NCBI GenBank assembly: GCA_030141605.1
Contig: JAQGDQ010000199.1
Coordinates: 288,783-352,782 of the forward strand
Reading direction: 5' to 3'
DNA: 64,000 nt
Origin: Tubiluchus corallicola
Taxonomy: Eukaryota > Priapulida > Priapulimorpha > Priapulimorphida > Tubiluchidae
A program made the translations under genes and the position numbers. Each line of letters starts with the position of its first letter. The first letter of the stretch is position 1. Of this stretch, positions 51,830-63,790 are shown in pieces. The notes under the pieces were generated by a model. That model saw only the letters and a program-made list of their open reading frames with translations, was not told the origin of the DNA and made no database searches.

Positions 51830-53193
51830 TTCTTTTTAATCTAGTACATTAATTCTGCTGACATAATCTGGCAGGGTGACCCGCACCTCCAAGAAAATGA
51901 TTTTTGGCGTTTCATACATAAAACGCATAGTTTCGATTTAATATGGTCATACTCGCAATTTATTTTTATATGACGTCACTAGGGGAACGATAGGCGAGAA
52001 GCTTTCAAAACTGGGCATTTTCACACATACTTTACAAAGATTTAAATCGTTAAATTTAATATTTTTTGTGTTTAATTTAATAATTTATTATTATTATAAT
52101 TTTTGTATGATACGTAGAACCTGTTCAATCCAAGTTAATAAATTATTTAAGCAATAGACGTACTTCTTTATAAAACACATTTTTATTTTTCAAACGAAAG
52201 TAATCTTTGGCATTAAGCAATTAAGCTGATAATGCGCTTCAGATATACGCGCATCACTGAAACAAAGCTCAAGTAAAAGTAATGCAACAACAAAAATTCA
52301 GGTAGAAGAAGAAAGGAACACGCAAGACAGATTGAAACAAAAGGTAAGAGAAGGAAATGTTATTGTGGTCGGCCAGGGGAAAAACTTTTACAAGCACGAA
52401 TAAAATTTCGAACTAAGTTAAATACAAGAACATTTTGATAATTAAGTATTGCATCGCCAGACAACATGGTAGAGATTTTATGCCATGGATTCATGGAACA
52501 GATGCTGGTTGGATGGACATTGGAAGCACACAAGTTATCAAATTTGCACTGCTCTCTGATCGCTGCGTACAGTATACAGTATACATAGGGGCTTCTACAA
52601 GCCTTTGCTTCTCTAGCCCACTGCAGTTCAATTATTCTTCTATGATAACGATAGTGTATGAAACATAACAATTTAATACAGTATGATGTAATAATTTTGA
52701 TGTCACCGTGTGCTTAATGTCATTATATTGTACTGAATGTGATAATAATAAATAATAATAAAAAAATAATAATAAACGTACTTGCACACTTGGAGTGATA
52801 ACAATAAAGACAAGAGTATTAGTTTGCTTTATTTTACATTTTGCTGACAAAAATAACTATACCCGATAGATTAGAATCATTAGACAACCATAATTAACCA
52901 ACGGCGCATGCGCAATTATGCAATAGCTTAGATTACACATTTCCACTAGGCGGTTCGAATACATATAATGCTTGTCACCAGATACGTAAAATCTAAAATC
53001 TCAAAAATACAGAATATTACTAAATTACAAAATTACTAAGTTCCATAATGCAATACTACATGATCAATTTTCATGATACATGATCAATGATTAAGTCGAA
53101 CGACGAATGACACTTTTATGTCATATTGACAGCTAAAAAAATTTGAACACCGACTCGATATTATATTTTTAGCTGAGCTTTCTAATGCCGTTT
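51830..53193. other. Gene-free stretch
   Basis: No gene supported; AT-rich with an AATAAT run near 52742-52778. Confidence 0.5.
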
Positions 53194-53862
53194 TTAAAGC
53201 ACAAGAAAACCCTCCACTTAGATCAAGGTTAAAAAATTCGTCTCTGAATTTTATACCACTTACATACTATCTTTTCATATGCATTACTTGCATTGGCCGT
53301 ATCGCTGTATAAAACTGTGTAAATTAAACTCCCGCGATGACCGTTAAGCGCAGCCATTTTAATGGTAGGTCGTTTGAAACATGTTTTGATAACATTAAGT
53401 AAAGTTTGAAAAAATAATTAGAGCATTCGTAACATACATGTTATTAATTAAGTAAAATTTTAAATTACTGTATCCTGTCAATAAGATTAAAAATACGTTT
53501 TTGGCTAGTGAGTGGCGCACCCTAGAGGGTGAGTCAGCGGCATTTTACCAATTAGCACAAACATTTTAAACGATTAGTCTAGTTCTAGTTGCATAATTCT
53601 TTCCAGCAGGTAAGTAAAATGCTAAGTAATACAGATTTGCACGAAAAGTTTTTGGGTCATAATTTAACATTACCTTTTCTTCCCGTGGCGTAGTGACGTC
53701 ATGTAATGGCGCCGAACAGTATTGCGGGAGATTTAAAATGAAAACAAACGAAAATTTATTTCAACGCGAATACGATATGTGCATAAAATTGCTGTAAAGT
53801 AATATAATTTTTTAAAGCGATTTTCTGAAACCTACTTCAGGTACCCCTTTTCTTGTCCTTTA
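53194..53862 (-). mobile_element. Non-autonomous DNA element (family B), copy 2
   Basis: Inverted match of 30067-30744 over its full length. Here the ends are clearer: TTAAAGCACAAGAAAAC on the left and, as complement of the right end, TTAAAGGACAAGAAAAG. That is a 17-base terminal repeat with two differences. Confidence 0.8.
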
Positions 53863-54213
53863 AGTCATACTTCACCCACACACAACGGCAATAAGAAGTG
53901 TACAACATGAACGACAAGGTGATTTCTTGGTATAAAGCAATTCAACCTTATACACGATACACTGCAATATCTTAACAAATACTGTTATATAAGATTTATT
54001 AATAATTATTATTAAGGAAGTATTAAATAATATACGTATAACGGATGTTAAAATTGTGCGTCTACTGCTCTCCAAACATATCCTGTGACCAGGCAGATCT
54101 AACGGATAAGCTACTATAAACATTACATACAATAATCGCAGTTTACTTCAGAGACACTATTCCGGCCGAACTAAGTCACAAAACATATGGACCAGTTTCT
54201 GAAAGCCTTCACT

Positions 54214-54420
54214 AAGTTAAAGGACAAGAAAAGGCCTAGTTAAAGCAAGACACTGAAAATTTCCGCTAAAGAATTACAACGGTTAGACGCAATCTTAAGC
54301 GTTTATCATACTCACTCCAAAAGAATTTCCTGTTTGTTTTAATTTAAATACTCCCGCGAAACTGTCATATTAGATGGCGTCACAGAGCCACAACACAAAT
54401 CTTTGTAGTACACGTGCTCA
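54214..54420 (+). mobile_element. Diverged relative of element family B (partial)
   Basis: Starts with the same terminal motif, TTAAAGGACAAGAAAAGG, and has CTCCCGCGAAACTGT followed by GATGGCGTCA where family B has CTCCCGCAATACTGT and GGCGCC...TGACGTCA. The far end was not found. Confidence 0.45.
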
Positions 54421-54615
54421 GAACTCACTGCGACTGTGTTCGAGTGATGTCATGCCACGTGATCAGTCACATGCTGACTTTTTAATTGGCGGACTAAATG
54501 AAACATGCCTGCGCAAACGTTTACTGCAGCGGTTGAAGTATTTTGCAAAAATTGGAGTAAATGCGAAAACATGAGTACTTTATTCGCTTAAGATTATACT
54601 TAGGTGATGTAATTT

Positions 54616-54621
54616 TTTATT
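54616..54621 (-). terminator. Possible poly(A) signal of the LicD gene
   Basis: AATAAA on the minus strand about 230 bases past the stop at 54848; another lies at 54580-54585. Confidence 0.35.
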
Positions 54622-54847
54622 GCGAATTCTCTGAGGCTTACTTTGGTTGGCCATTTTCTTTTCCGTTAACGAGGTTGTTATTACATTAACTTAACTACCA
54701 ATAACGACGTCGTTGAGTTAGTGACAACATTGTGAAATGGGTTTTACTTGATTCCAACTCATCTAACTTCACAGCTATATTGCCAAGTTATCAAATATAT
54801 AATTTAGTCACCAACCGAATGCTTGAAAAGATATTCCTGTTGTCAAA

Positions 54848-57800
54848 CTATGAAACTAATTTAAACGACAAAGGATATTTTGTCACTGATCGCTCTGGCT
54901 CAGGCACAAAGCAGGTATGAAGTGCTTCATTTCTGAACACTAAAGTTTCTAAGATTCCACTTGTGGCTGCGCGTCTATGTACCACCGCATATTCCTTCAT
55001 TACATCCTTACAAGTCACCAGATGTTTTCTCATGGCATGTTCTTCTTGATGCAACCAGCCTTGTGCTCCGCAGTTGAACGTTTTATCAGAAAAACGGATG
55101 GATCTGATCAAGAATGCCCTTGTATCCTTCGGCGAAGGTATCCATAATGAACCCAGAGGACGCCTGTGCAGAGGAAACACCATGTCTATTGGATAACACC
55201 GAGCTCGGTCTTCACGGCGCCGGGCTTCCCACACATGAGTTTCATTTCTTTCATAAAAATTCACATCCAGAAAGGGCCACCGCCACACCCACTGACGTTT
55301 CCACTTTTTAGGTGCCGTGGTTTTGCTAAAAAACGTCTTCAAGTACTTTTTGCTGGTGTGGTTAACAGTTGAGTATTCAAGTGCAAGTTCTAATGGCAGG
55401 ATTTTTCTGACCAACTGTTCGTGTTGTTTTGAAATGAGAATGTCTATATCGTCGTCCCAAGGCAGCAAGTCGTGCATCATATAAGAACCTGCAAAAAACA
55501 AATCATGACAAAAGTGCCAAAGACTAAACCTTGCCTAAAACCTAATTACAAAACGTCTTCTCTTAACATCAACTGATCAGTTTTTGAAGCTCAGCAGCCT
55601 CCTAATAATACTGTTACGAAGATACTAGCACAGTTTTTTTCGTTTTCCACCATTACCACAAATGAAATATTCAAAATCTTAAATAAAAAAAAAAACATTA
55701 ACAAAGGTAGTGGCCCATCTAAAATACCTACGAAGATATTAAAGGACAGCGCTAATATAACAGCACCTCGTGCTGCCTACATTACAAACCAAATGATCAT
55801 GAACAGTGAATTCCCCAGTATCTGTAAATATAACACCAATCCACAAAAAAGATTAATCAACTGAGCCTGTTAATTGCCGGCCTATATCAGTTGTTTATTG
55901 TTTTGGAAAAATTCTGGAAAAAGCACTATATGAACAAATGAATTCATATATAAACACTAACAATATACTTAGTAAACATCAATTTGGTTTTAGTCGAAAA
56001 CACTCTACTACTGATGCCATCATACATGCAACTGAAAACTGGAGATCAAACTTAAATGAAACTAAATACTGTTACGAAGGCAGATTTTGACCAACTCCCT
56101 AATATTAGTAATGGGTATGGTCGAGAAGCCCAGTAATGCAAATGTTCCTGTATAAAACAGAATGCATGCCGTAATTTGACGATTTCAACCTGGCCTTTCT
56201 GTCTGTAAAGGTGAATGCTGTATGTTTGCTGATTTTTATACAAAAGTCTGTTCACGTGTCATTCTTTTTAATTTATTTTACATTCGTATTCTTTTTACTT
56301 TTCTCGTCTACTGTAATATTTCGTAACTCGTAATACAAGTGGCTCTCGCACATAATAAAAAACGTTGATGTTTAATATTGAGATCATCTCGTGTTGGTCA
56401 AGATGAGATCCAAATATTTCTAGTCAGTAGCAGCCTTAACATCAAAACAATTTAGAATTACGCTAGAGCACAAGAGATTGGCATATCTTTTGGGTATGCA
56501 ATTTAAGCAGCTTTTTTTCATTAGAATTATAACTAACATCGTTTTCTAATGCAAAGTTTTCACATGTACTGAGCAAATCTTGAAGCTCCGGAAATGGAAT
56601 TAGCAAAAACACAAAAGTCGGCAGCACAGGCTAAATGATTTTAAGTAGTACTAATGACATTTGCATTGTTTAATCGCACTGACAGATCGTTCACGTAATA
56701 TTAAATGTCGAAAGTATGTACATTTTAGTATGTTTGTAATACTAAGTATGTAATATTTAGTATGTAAATATTAAATACCGAAAGGATCATATAAGAAACA
56801 TAACCTTGCCCAATACATTAATTATCCGATTTCTGTACCTATAGTAGAGAAAACTAACAACAAAGACAGGAAGACTACAACGTAATAGCTTCCTAAACAG
56901 CCTCACGTGGTTAATTCTACCAGTTGCCTCACTAGCATCCAAGAAGCAAATGTAAAACGGGGTTGATTTATTATTTACATACAAATCAATATATTGCTTT
57001 AGCATAAAAATACACATTTTCGTGCAGGACTCAGCCTTAAAGATAAAGTGATTGTAACAAGTGCCAAGGATATCATTAAATCTAGTTAAAATGATTATTT
57101 ATTTTATACCTTGCCAAAATAATGTTTCAAAACTAGAAATTTTTCAATTCAAGAATAATTTCATACTAACCGTACAACACTCCACCAAAAATGAAGTGCA
57201 CTATCAACAATACTCATTAAAACAACGAGTTGTCTCCATTGTATATAATAAATTTAAAATCTAATTTTAATCTAAAAAAATCTATTGAAAAAGACACGTT
57301 CCAAAACCTTACTTACTACAGTTGTAAATAGTAATGTAACGTAATGTGACTTAACAGAACGTAAGATAACATCATGCAGTATGAAGTAAGAACACATATT
57401 TTCTTAAACTTTCCCACGTTTCAGCAATCATTTTATTATCATTATTTCTTTTTGCAAAACCCAATATAAATAAATATTTAATAGGATTTTTTCTATGATC
57501 GCGAATTTTACACATTTCACGTTGAAAGTAATCATCGTGAATTTTTCAAATTTGTCGTATGTCATTGCTGTTATTTCTTTCTTATCTTACCAAAATAATG
57601 TTTCAAAACTAGAAATTTTTTAATTCAAGAATATTTTCATACTAACCGTACAACGCTCCACCAAAAATGAAGTACGGTATTCCATTTGATGTTAGTGCAC
57701 TATCAACAATACTCATTAAAACAATTAATTGTCTCCATTGATGCTCAGTGATAATTTTCTTTGCAATCCTGCTACTGGTCCACGGGGCCAGCCGAATCTT

Positions 57801-58094
57801 ACAGTGTGGGTTGAACGAAACAGTTCTCTCTTGATAATCGTTCATTGTTTTAGACAGCAATCCACAGCCAGTGGCATTGGCACAATTACGAAGATGCAGC
57901 TGAATATCTTGCTGGTAATTTTGGTTATTTAGAGTTGTGAGAAAAAAATCTGGAACAATGCAATTTAGAATTTTTTCGCTATTTTTAGTGGTGCCGTCAT
58001 GATTAGTAATTACAAAATAAAAACCCAAATATAGCAGTCCAAAGAAAATCAATGCCACAAACCACTGTTTTACTGACTTCATTGAAGAACACAT
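54848..58094 (-). CDS. LicD/fukutin-family transferase, two exons
   Basis: Exon 1 is 57647-58094 and exon 2 is 54848-55488, joined through G|GTTAGT and TTTTTGCAG in phase 1 for a protein of 362 residues. A membrane anchor lies at about residues 11-29; Met5 is an alternative start. The family signature spans the splice: PYFIFGGALYG from exon 1 and SYMMHDLLPWDDDIDI from exon 2, with the catalytic W160-D161-D162-D163-x-D165. LicD proteins move phosphocholine or phospho-alditol units from CDP carriers to glycans, and animal relatives (FKRP, fukutin) act in the Golgi. A C-terminal LGSLWIPSP and a Cys/His-bearing tail follow. The 2.2-kb intron holds LINE debris and a copied piece of exon 1. Confidence 0.9.
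55616..56075 (+). mobile_element. LINE RT N-terminal fragment in the LicD intron
   Basis: Plus-strand codons give GSGPSKIPTKILKDSANITA, then RPISVV-like text, FGKILEKALYEQMNSYI and LSKHQFGFSRKHSTTDAI, the first RT blocks of a jockey/CR1-like ORF2. Frameshifts are present. It is antisense to the LicD gene. Confidence 0.85.
56787..57060 (-). mobile_element. LINE RT fragment (second family) in the LicD intron
   Basis: Minus-strand frame reads LKQYIDLYVNNKSTPFYICF, then LDASEATGRINHVRLFRKLL, a slightly decayed CFLDASKAFDRVNH-type RT block with the first catalytic Asp. It carries the block that normally precedes the fragment at 28090-28625. Confidence 0.75.
57108..57243 (-). pseudogene. Partial duplicate of the 3' end of LicD exon 1
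   Basis: Matches 57590-57740 closely, including the donor region (ACTAACCGTACAAC), but has lost about 20-30 coding bases between AATGAAGT and GTGCACTATCAAC. It lies inside the LicD intron and is not part of a usable exon. Confidence 0.8.
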
Positions 58095-58339
58095 GAATAC
58101 GATCCTTTGTTGAATCTATCGAGTAAACTAATTGAGCTCGAGTTCATCTCAAGCGGGAGCTGCAGACATCGATGTAGGTACAAAGGTTTCCTGTTCTGCA
58201 AATTTTACAATGCATAAATAGCACAGGCCCTTATGCATTTTAGCTGGATTTTTGTGAAAGAATTGATTTTTGATGCTAGTAATGTCAATTTGAGAATGCT
58301 GAATGCAAAAAATGATAGATGCCGTTTTTTTGGCTGCCA

Positions 58340-59775
58340 TCCTCGGCTGCCATTTTGGATTTCAAAATGGCCATCACTATTATTGAGTGATTAAGCTTGT
58401 CACTTAGTTCCTCATAGAATCTTGAACTAGGTCTAATTTCTTTTCACGAATTATAAATTTGAGATGGGATAGATGTGCATTAAATATTTTTTCAAAAGTG
58501 GATGTGGCTATGTCACGTGACAGGGGGTCACAATTTCGTAATTAGGAAAAATATCTTTGTCGTTCAAGTTTTCTTACAGTAGTGTGCTAGGATTCCATGT
58601 TTTTCCACGTGCAAGTGGCTGGATAGTGATTAGTGTGCATCAGGTAGTTTTCAACAAGTAGGCGGGGTCAAGCCACGTGACATGAATTAAAGTGTTGAAA
58701 CAGAGTCACGTCATTAACTTGAAAAAGCCGTCCTACAAGTTTGAAAAAAGATTCAATGATTAATTTCAAATTTTTTAGGTGGGGCATATCGTGGTAACAG
58801 CACTGAAAAGTAAACTTTGAAATTAGATTTTAAAAAGTAAATTTGAAATTTCATTTTTGATCGATGATATATGTGCAGTGCAGAATAAAGAAATGTTTAT
58901 TAGTAATGTATCTGTACTGACCAAATGAGCAGTCTGAGTGTTCTCAGTTCGTTTATTGTTGAAATTTTTTGGGTGTAGTTTATGGCAACAATAGACATGC
59001 CGAACCACGGTACTATCAACTATTCGTCAAAATACATTGGTGTTTTCTCCTGGGAAGCAAAAAGATACCTGAAAATTCTTGAATACGAGTTTATCTGGAT
59101 TGTAAGGCAACTAGGAGTGAAAAATGAGTACAATATTTGCTGTAATACGTATACCAAGACCTGAAAAATGTCTGCAGTGCGAGTATCACTTACGATAGCT
59201 GTATATTCTGTAAACACCTGATTCTAGGTGCTGCACATTTTTAGCTATTAGAGTTTATAGCGAAAACTAATCAATATCCACTGACCTTGACCCTTTGGTC
59301 CAAGGTTACAACGTGACACATAATCCTTTGAGCTATTATTTCAGGTACATGCAATCCTGCATTGAGTTTCGTGAATCTAGGTTTTGCAGTTTCCGACATT
59401 GTCAAAACTCTTTTTAGACACTTTCACTCGTGTCATGTGACTTGGCCTCCTACTTTTTGAAAAAATACCTGATGAACATCTACTTTTACAAAGCTACTAT
59501 ACTTGAAAAAAAAATCATACATGGGATTTTAGGAGAAAACTTGTAAGATGGCTTGAGCAACAAAGATCCTTTTTCCTAATGATGACACTTTGGCCCCTGA
59601 CACGACACTGAGCCACGTCCAGTTTTAAGAAAAATAATGCACATCTGACCCACCTCGCCTCCATATTTTGTAGAAAAAATTGAACCTAACTCAAAGTTCT
59701 ATGAAGAATTGAGCAACAAGCATAATTATTAAATAATAGTTACGGCTAATTCGAGATCCAAGATGGCAACGGAAG
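58340..59775. mobile_element. Foldback element, ~1.4 kb, with ~400-bp diverged inverted arms
   Basis: The left arm (58342-58720) and the reverse complement of the right arm (59340-59770) share, in order: GCCATTTTGGAT/GCCATCTTGGAT, AGATGTGCATTA, GTGGATGTGGCT/CTGGACGTGGCT, ATTAGGAAAAA, ATCTTTGT, TCCCATG-like text, CATCAGGTA and AAGTAGG. No transposase is seen in the 600-bp centre. Confidence 0.75.
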
Positions 59776-60407
59776 ATACACACGGAAAATGACACCCATC
59801 TGTTCTTTTAAATCAGCACCTCTAAACTCACTCAAACAACCACAAATATCAATTCTGGCGCAAAAATCTAATTGGCCCCGAATTTCTTGCAGCACACTGT
59901 ACACAAAAACGAAATTTAGTTGGCAAGAAAACGTAACATACGTAACATACAACTGCTTGTGCGACCTATTTGCACACATGGACTTTCATAGCGTAAATCG
60001 TATGTTGCTAAACACTGTTATTTGTTTTATTTTATTTATCTTAATCACACATTTACATTCTTATTTATTAACCTTTTACTTGTTTGATTTTGATTGCCGT
60101 GCAAGGCTAAATGCTAACGTTGGCAAATGCGTTCCTCGGGCTCGCAGTTTTGAATGTAAGTACATTATTGCTAACACAAGTATGAGGCGTTCAAACGATG
60201 ATACTTTTTAAACTAATCGTTATCCAGTTGCAGGTTAATTGAGTACTTTAACAACTGCACGTTTGCTTAAACGTTGGTTAGTCGTAGTTTCTTTACCTAC
60301 TGTAATTAAACTCATCATTTCATACACGTAGCTAATTATTTAATATACAATTACTTGGCACACCAAATGTTTGATTTTGCAGGACAGTGTACCCTGTACT
60401 GCGCCCA
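59776..60407. other. Stretch without a recognised gene
   Basis: A 140-codon plus-strand frame (59789-60211) overlaps the end of the foldback element and has a hydrophobic stretch, but no start context, homologous motif or splice support was found. Confidence 0.4.
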
Positions 60408-60650
60408 GAATTTTACCAACTTGTACCAAATTTACCAACCTATACCAAATTTACCAACTTGTACCAAATGACCAACCTATACAAATTTACTAACCCATAC
60501 CAAATTTACCAACCTATACCAAATTTACCAACCTATACAAATTTACTAACCTATACCAAATTACCAACCTATACCAAATTTACTAACCCATACAAATTTA
60601 CTAACCTATACCAAATTACCGACCTGTACCAGATTTACCAACTTGCATTT
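60408..60650. repeat. AT-rich minisatellite (CCAACCTATACCAAATTTA type)
   Basis: Variable 17-19 base units ACCAACCTATACCAAATTT are repeated about thirteen times, sometimes with one or two bases lost. The Tyr/Asn/Thr-rich frame across it is an artefact. Confidence 0.95.
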
Positions 60651-61163
60651 GTATTATTATGCCCGACCTGCCAAAATATCCCAAAAGCGCTCTTATTAAT
60701 TTTATTTATTTTGTTTTATTCATTCTCCACATACACAAAAATGCATTAACACAATGCAAAAATACATATATATATATGTATATATATATATTGGGTTTTA
60801 ATAAATCAGAATTTAATATTGGATTAATTAATAATAAATTGGGTGTAAATAAAGTGTAGTAGATTGATATACTTGGTGCTTCCAATTATGACACGTGCTG
60901 TAAAATGTAGTTATCCAATTAGCATTCTAAAACTATTCGTCTGCTATAAAATTACACGAACTTTTGGGGTGCCATGTGGATGCCACAGATATTGTAAACA
61001 CAAAAGATAGACATCTGATCTTTTCAAACCTGCTCATTTCATTTTGGCAAGTTTCTGACTGACATGTCCCTCCTGCAACAGGAAATCGTTGAATTACCCC
61101 TGGAATTCACTACCCAAGAAAACGCAATGTGAGGTTATCAAGGTTTGATTGCTTGGGACTTAC

Positions 61164-61246
61164 CTCTTGCTAGTTTGGATGCTTGCTTTAAGACATCCGG
61201 ATATTCGTGACACATATATTCAATATACATATTCAATCGTAACAAT
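61164..61246 (-). CDS. Possible orphan internal exon
   Basis: Between a CTATTTTTAG acceptor and a G|GTAAGT donor the minus strand is open in one phase (2 in, 1 out): LLRLNMYIEYMCHEYPDVLK, then QASKLAR. No family is recognised and no partner exons were identified. It could be a real small exon or chance. Confidence 0.3.
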
Positions 61247-61311
61247 CTAAAAATAGAATCTATATGTTGCACAAAGAATGTGTAAATCGCGTTTCAAAAT
61301 TTGGTGACAAG

Positions 61312-62010
61312 AAAAAGGAAAAAGTCCACTAGGCGCAGGACACTTACAGAGAACTTGAACATTAGTTTATAATATATATTTTTTTATTGAGAGTGTAAGT
61401 ATAAACGTACATGTATGATAGGTAGTAACAGTAATGTAAGAGACAAAGGTTCACAAAAAAAGTTGCAAAACATTAATCCCATACATAGGACGAAACATGA
61501 CAGAAACACATAATTCCAGATATCGAGATTTCTGAGAAAAAAATGTGTTTTTTTTTGGAACAACGCAATTTAGAATTTCTTTGCTATTTTTAGTAGTGCT
61601 GTCATAATTAGTAATTACATGATATACAAGCCAAATATAGCAGCACACAGAACAGCCATGTCACAAACCACCGTTTTACTAACTTTACTGAAGAGAGCAC
61701 ACAAATAACGATCCTATACTGGTTGATTTATTGAGTTAAGTCATTGAGCTCGAGCCAATCTCAAGCGGAAGCTGCAGATATCGATGTAGGTACGTCTCCT
61801 GTTCCTTTTATTATTTAGAAAAAGGAAAAACTCCACTAGGTGCAGGAGACTAGAACGTCAGTTTATTATAGACATTTTTATGGGGAGTGTAAGTATAAAC
61901 GCACATGTATGACAGACATAAGTTCACAACACAAAATTGCAAAATATTACTCATGTACGTAGGATGAAACGACTCAAACATAGCAGAAAAACATATAATA
62001 GCGAAAATAA
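61312..62010. repeat. Direct duplication flanking a LicD exon copy
   Basis: About 200 bases starting GAAAAAGTCCACTAGGCGCA near 61316 recur from 61821 as GAAAAACTCCACTAGGTGCA. Both continue through GAGTGTAAGTATAAACG and GTTCACAA. Confidence 0.8.
61557..61808 (-). pseudogene. Duplicated 5' part of the LicD gene (promoter and start of exon 1)
   Basis: Matches 57953-58195: the block ATTAGTAATTACA, AAATATAGCAG, CACAAACCAC, the 5' UTR and GAGCTCGAG...TCAAGCG(G/A)GAGCTGCAG. Minus-strand codons resemble the anchor and stem (ITNYDSTTKNS versus ITNHDGTTKNS), but the start region is altered and the catalytic part is absent. Confidence 0.85.
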
Positions 62011-62160
62011 ACAACATTAACAAAAGCACATAAATTGACAAGCGCCGCTCATATAGTTGTCAAACCTGCAGCATAATTATTTACATTAGGACCTACAAAC
62101 TATCAAACTTCTCGTTTTTACTGATATCATATATAAAGTTCATCACTAAAGTTCCATATA

Positions 62161-62161
62161 T

Positions 62162-62243
<82 letters not shown>

Positions 62244-62306
62244 GAAGGGAGAAGAGAGAGAGGGGAGAGAGAGACAGAGAGGAGGGAGCTAGAGAGAGGA
62301 GGGAGC

Positions 62307-62400
<94 letters not shown>

Positions 62401-62433
62401 AGGAAGAAGAGAGAGAGAGAGAGAGGAGGGAGC

Positions 62434-62513
<80 letters not shown>

Positions 62514-62520
62514 CGAGGGG
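62161..62520. repeat. AG microsatellite with GGAGGGAGCTAGA inserts
   Basis: A purine tract of about 360 bases made of AG runs separated by short GGAGGGAGCTAGAGAG units (three copies). Ser/Leu frames on the other strand are artefacts. Confidence 0.97.
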
Positions 62521-62970
62521 AGAGAGAGATAAGAGTGAACAGATGCGAAAGAGGGAAAGGGAGACAGAAAGAAATGAAGAGATAGGAAAGAGAGGGACAA
62601 GGAGAAGAAAGGGAGGGAGAGCGAGCGTTTGTTCTTTTTAAGATGATAACGGTTTTTTCGGATGCAGCATAATCAGACTGATAATACTGGCTATGTTGAA
62701 CAAACACCCCTAGATCTTTGTAGAAACACTTTTTCATCTAATGTATGGATCTAGTCGTGACAGTGAGAATTTGACGCCTCATATCCAGTGACAGAAATTG
62801 TTATTAAAAGTGTGATGCGCACTGCGCACGAAATGGAATGACATTGCTTGCAGTTGTTGTACACGCCTGCACAGAGTAACAGCCAGAGTGCAAAATATCT
62901 ACTCATGACGAATGAACAATAAAAACAAAACTGAGTTCGCAAAGCCTTCAAAAGGAGATCAGCAAACACC

Positions 62971-63185
62971 ATGTTCTCGATAGCTTTGTTCTTAGGGTGC
63001 ATTTTTGCACATTGGCTTGGTAATGTTCAGAGTTCCAGTTATCATCCGGTCCACGTGGCCGTGATATTGAACAATGTGAGTGAACCGGCTACGAGCAGTA
63101 CTATCGGTTTTGCCGGGTTAATGCCAGCGATAGAGTTAGCCATGTTGAAGAAACACAGATACTTATCAGATGATACAGAAGTCAG
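62971..63185 (+). CDS. First exon of a receptor with an ANF-receptor / periplasmic-binding-like domain (receptor guanylate cyclase type?)
   Basis: ATG at 62971 has A at -3. It opens with a signal peptide (MFSIALFLGCIFAHWLG, cut near residue 20). The sequence then reads VHVAVILNNVSE and STIGFAGLMPAIELAMLKKH, like the first beta strand and helix of the ligand-binding domain of natriuretic-peptide-receptor guanylate cyclases and related receptors. The exon ends TCAG|GTAAAT in phase 2, and the rest is beyond the right edge. Family is inferred from a short stretch only; metabotropic glutamate or ionotropic receptor N-termini share this fold. Confidence 0.55.
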
Positions 63186-63301
63186 GTAAATATGGGTTTG
63201 TAGCATAAACAGCTTTTAATGTCAGTATTACGTTTCGAGCACTTATTTAAACATTTTATCTGGTAGCCGGAAATTAAGTTACTTTAGTTATTTTCGAAAA
63301 A

Positions 63302-63790
<489 letters not shown>

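Noticed and set aside
59789-60211. 140-codon plus-strand frame
   Set aside because: Overlaps the end of the foldback element and shows no conserved motif.
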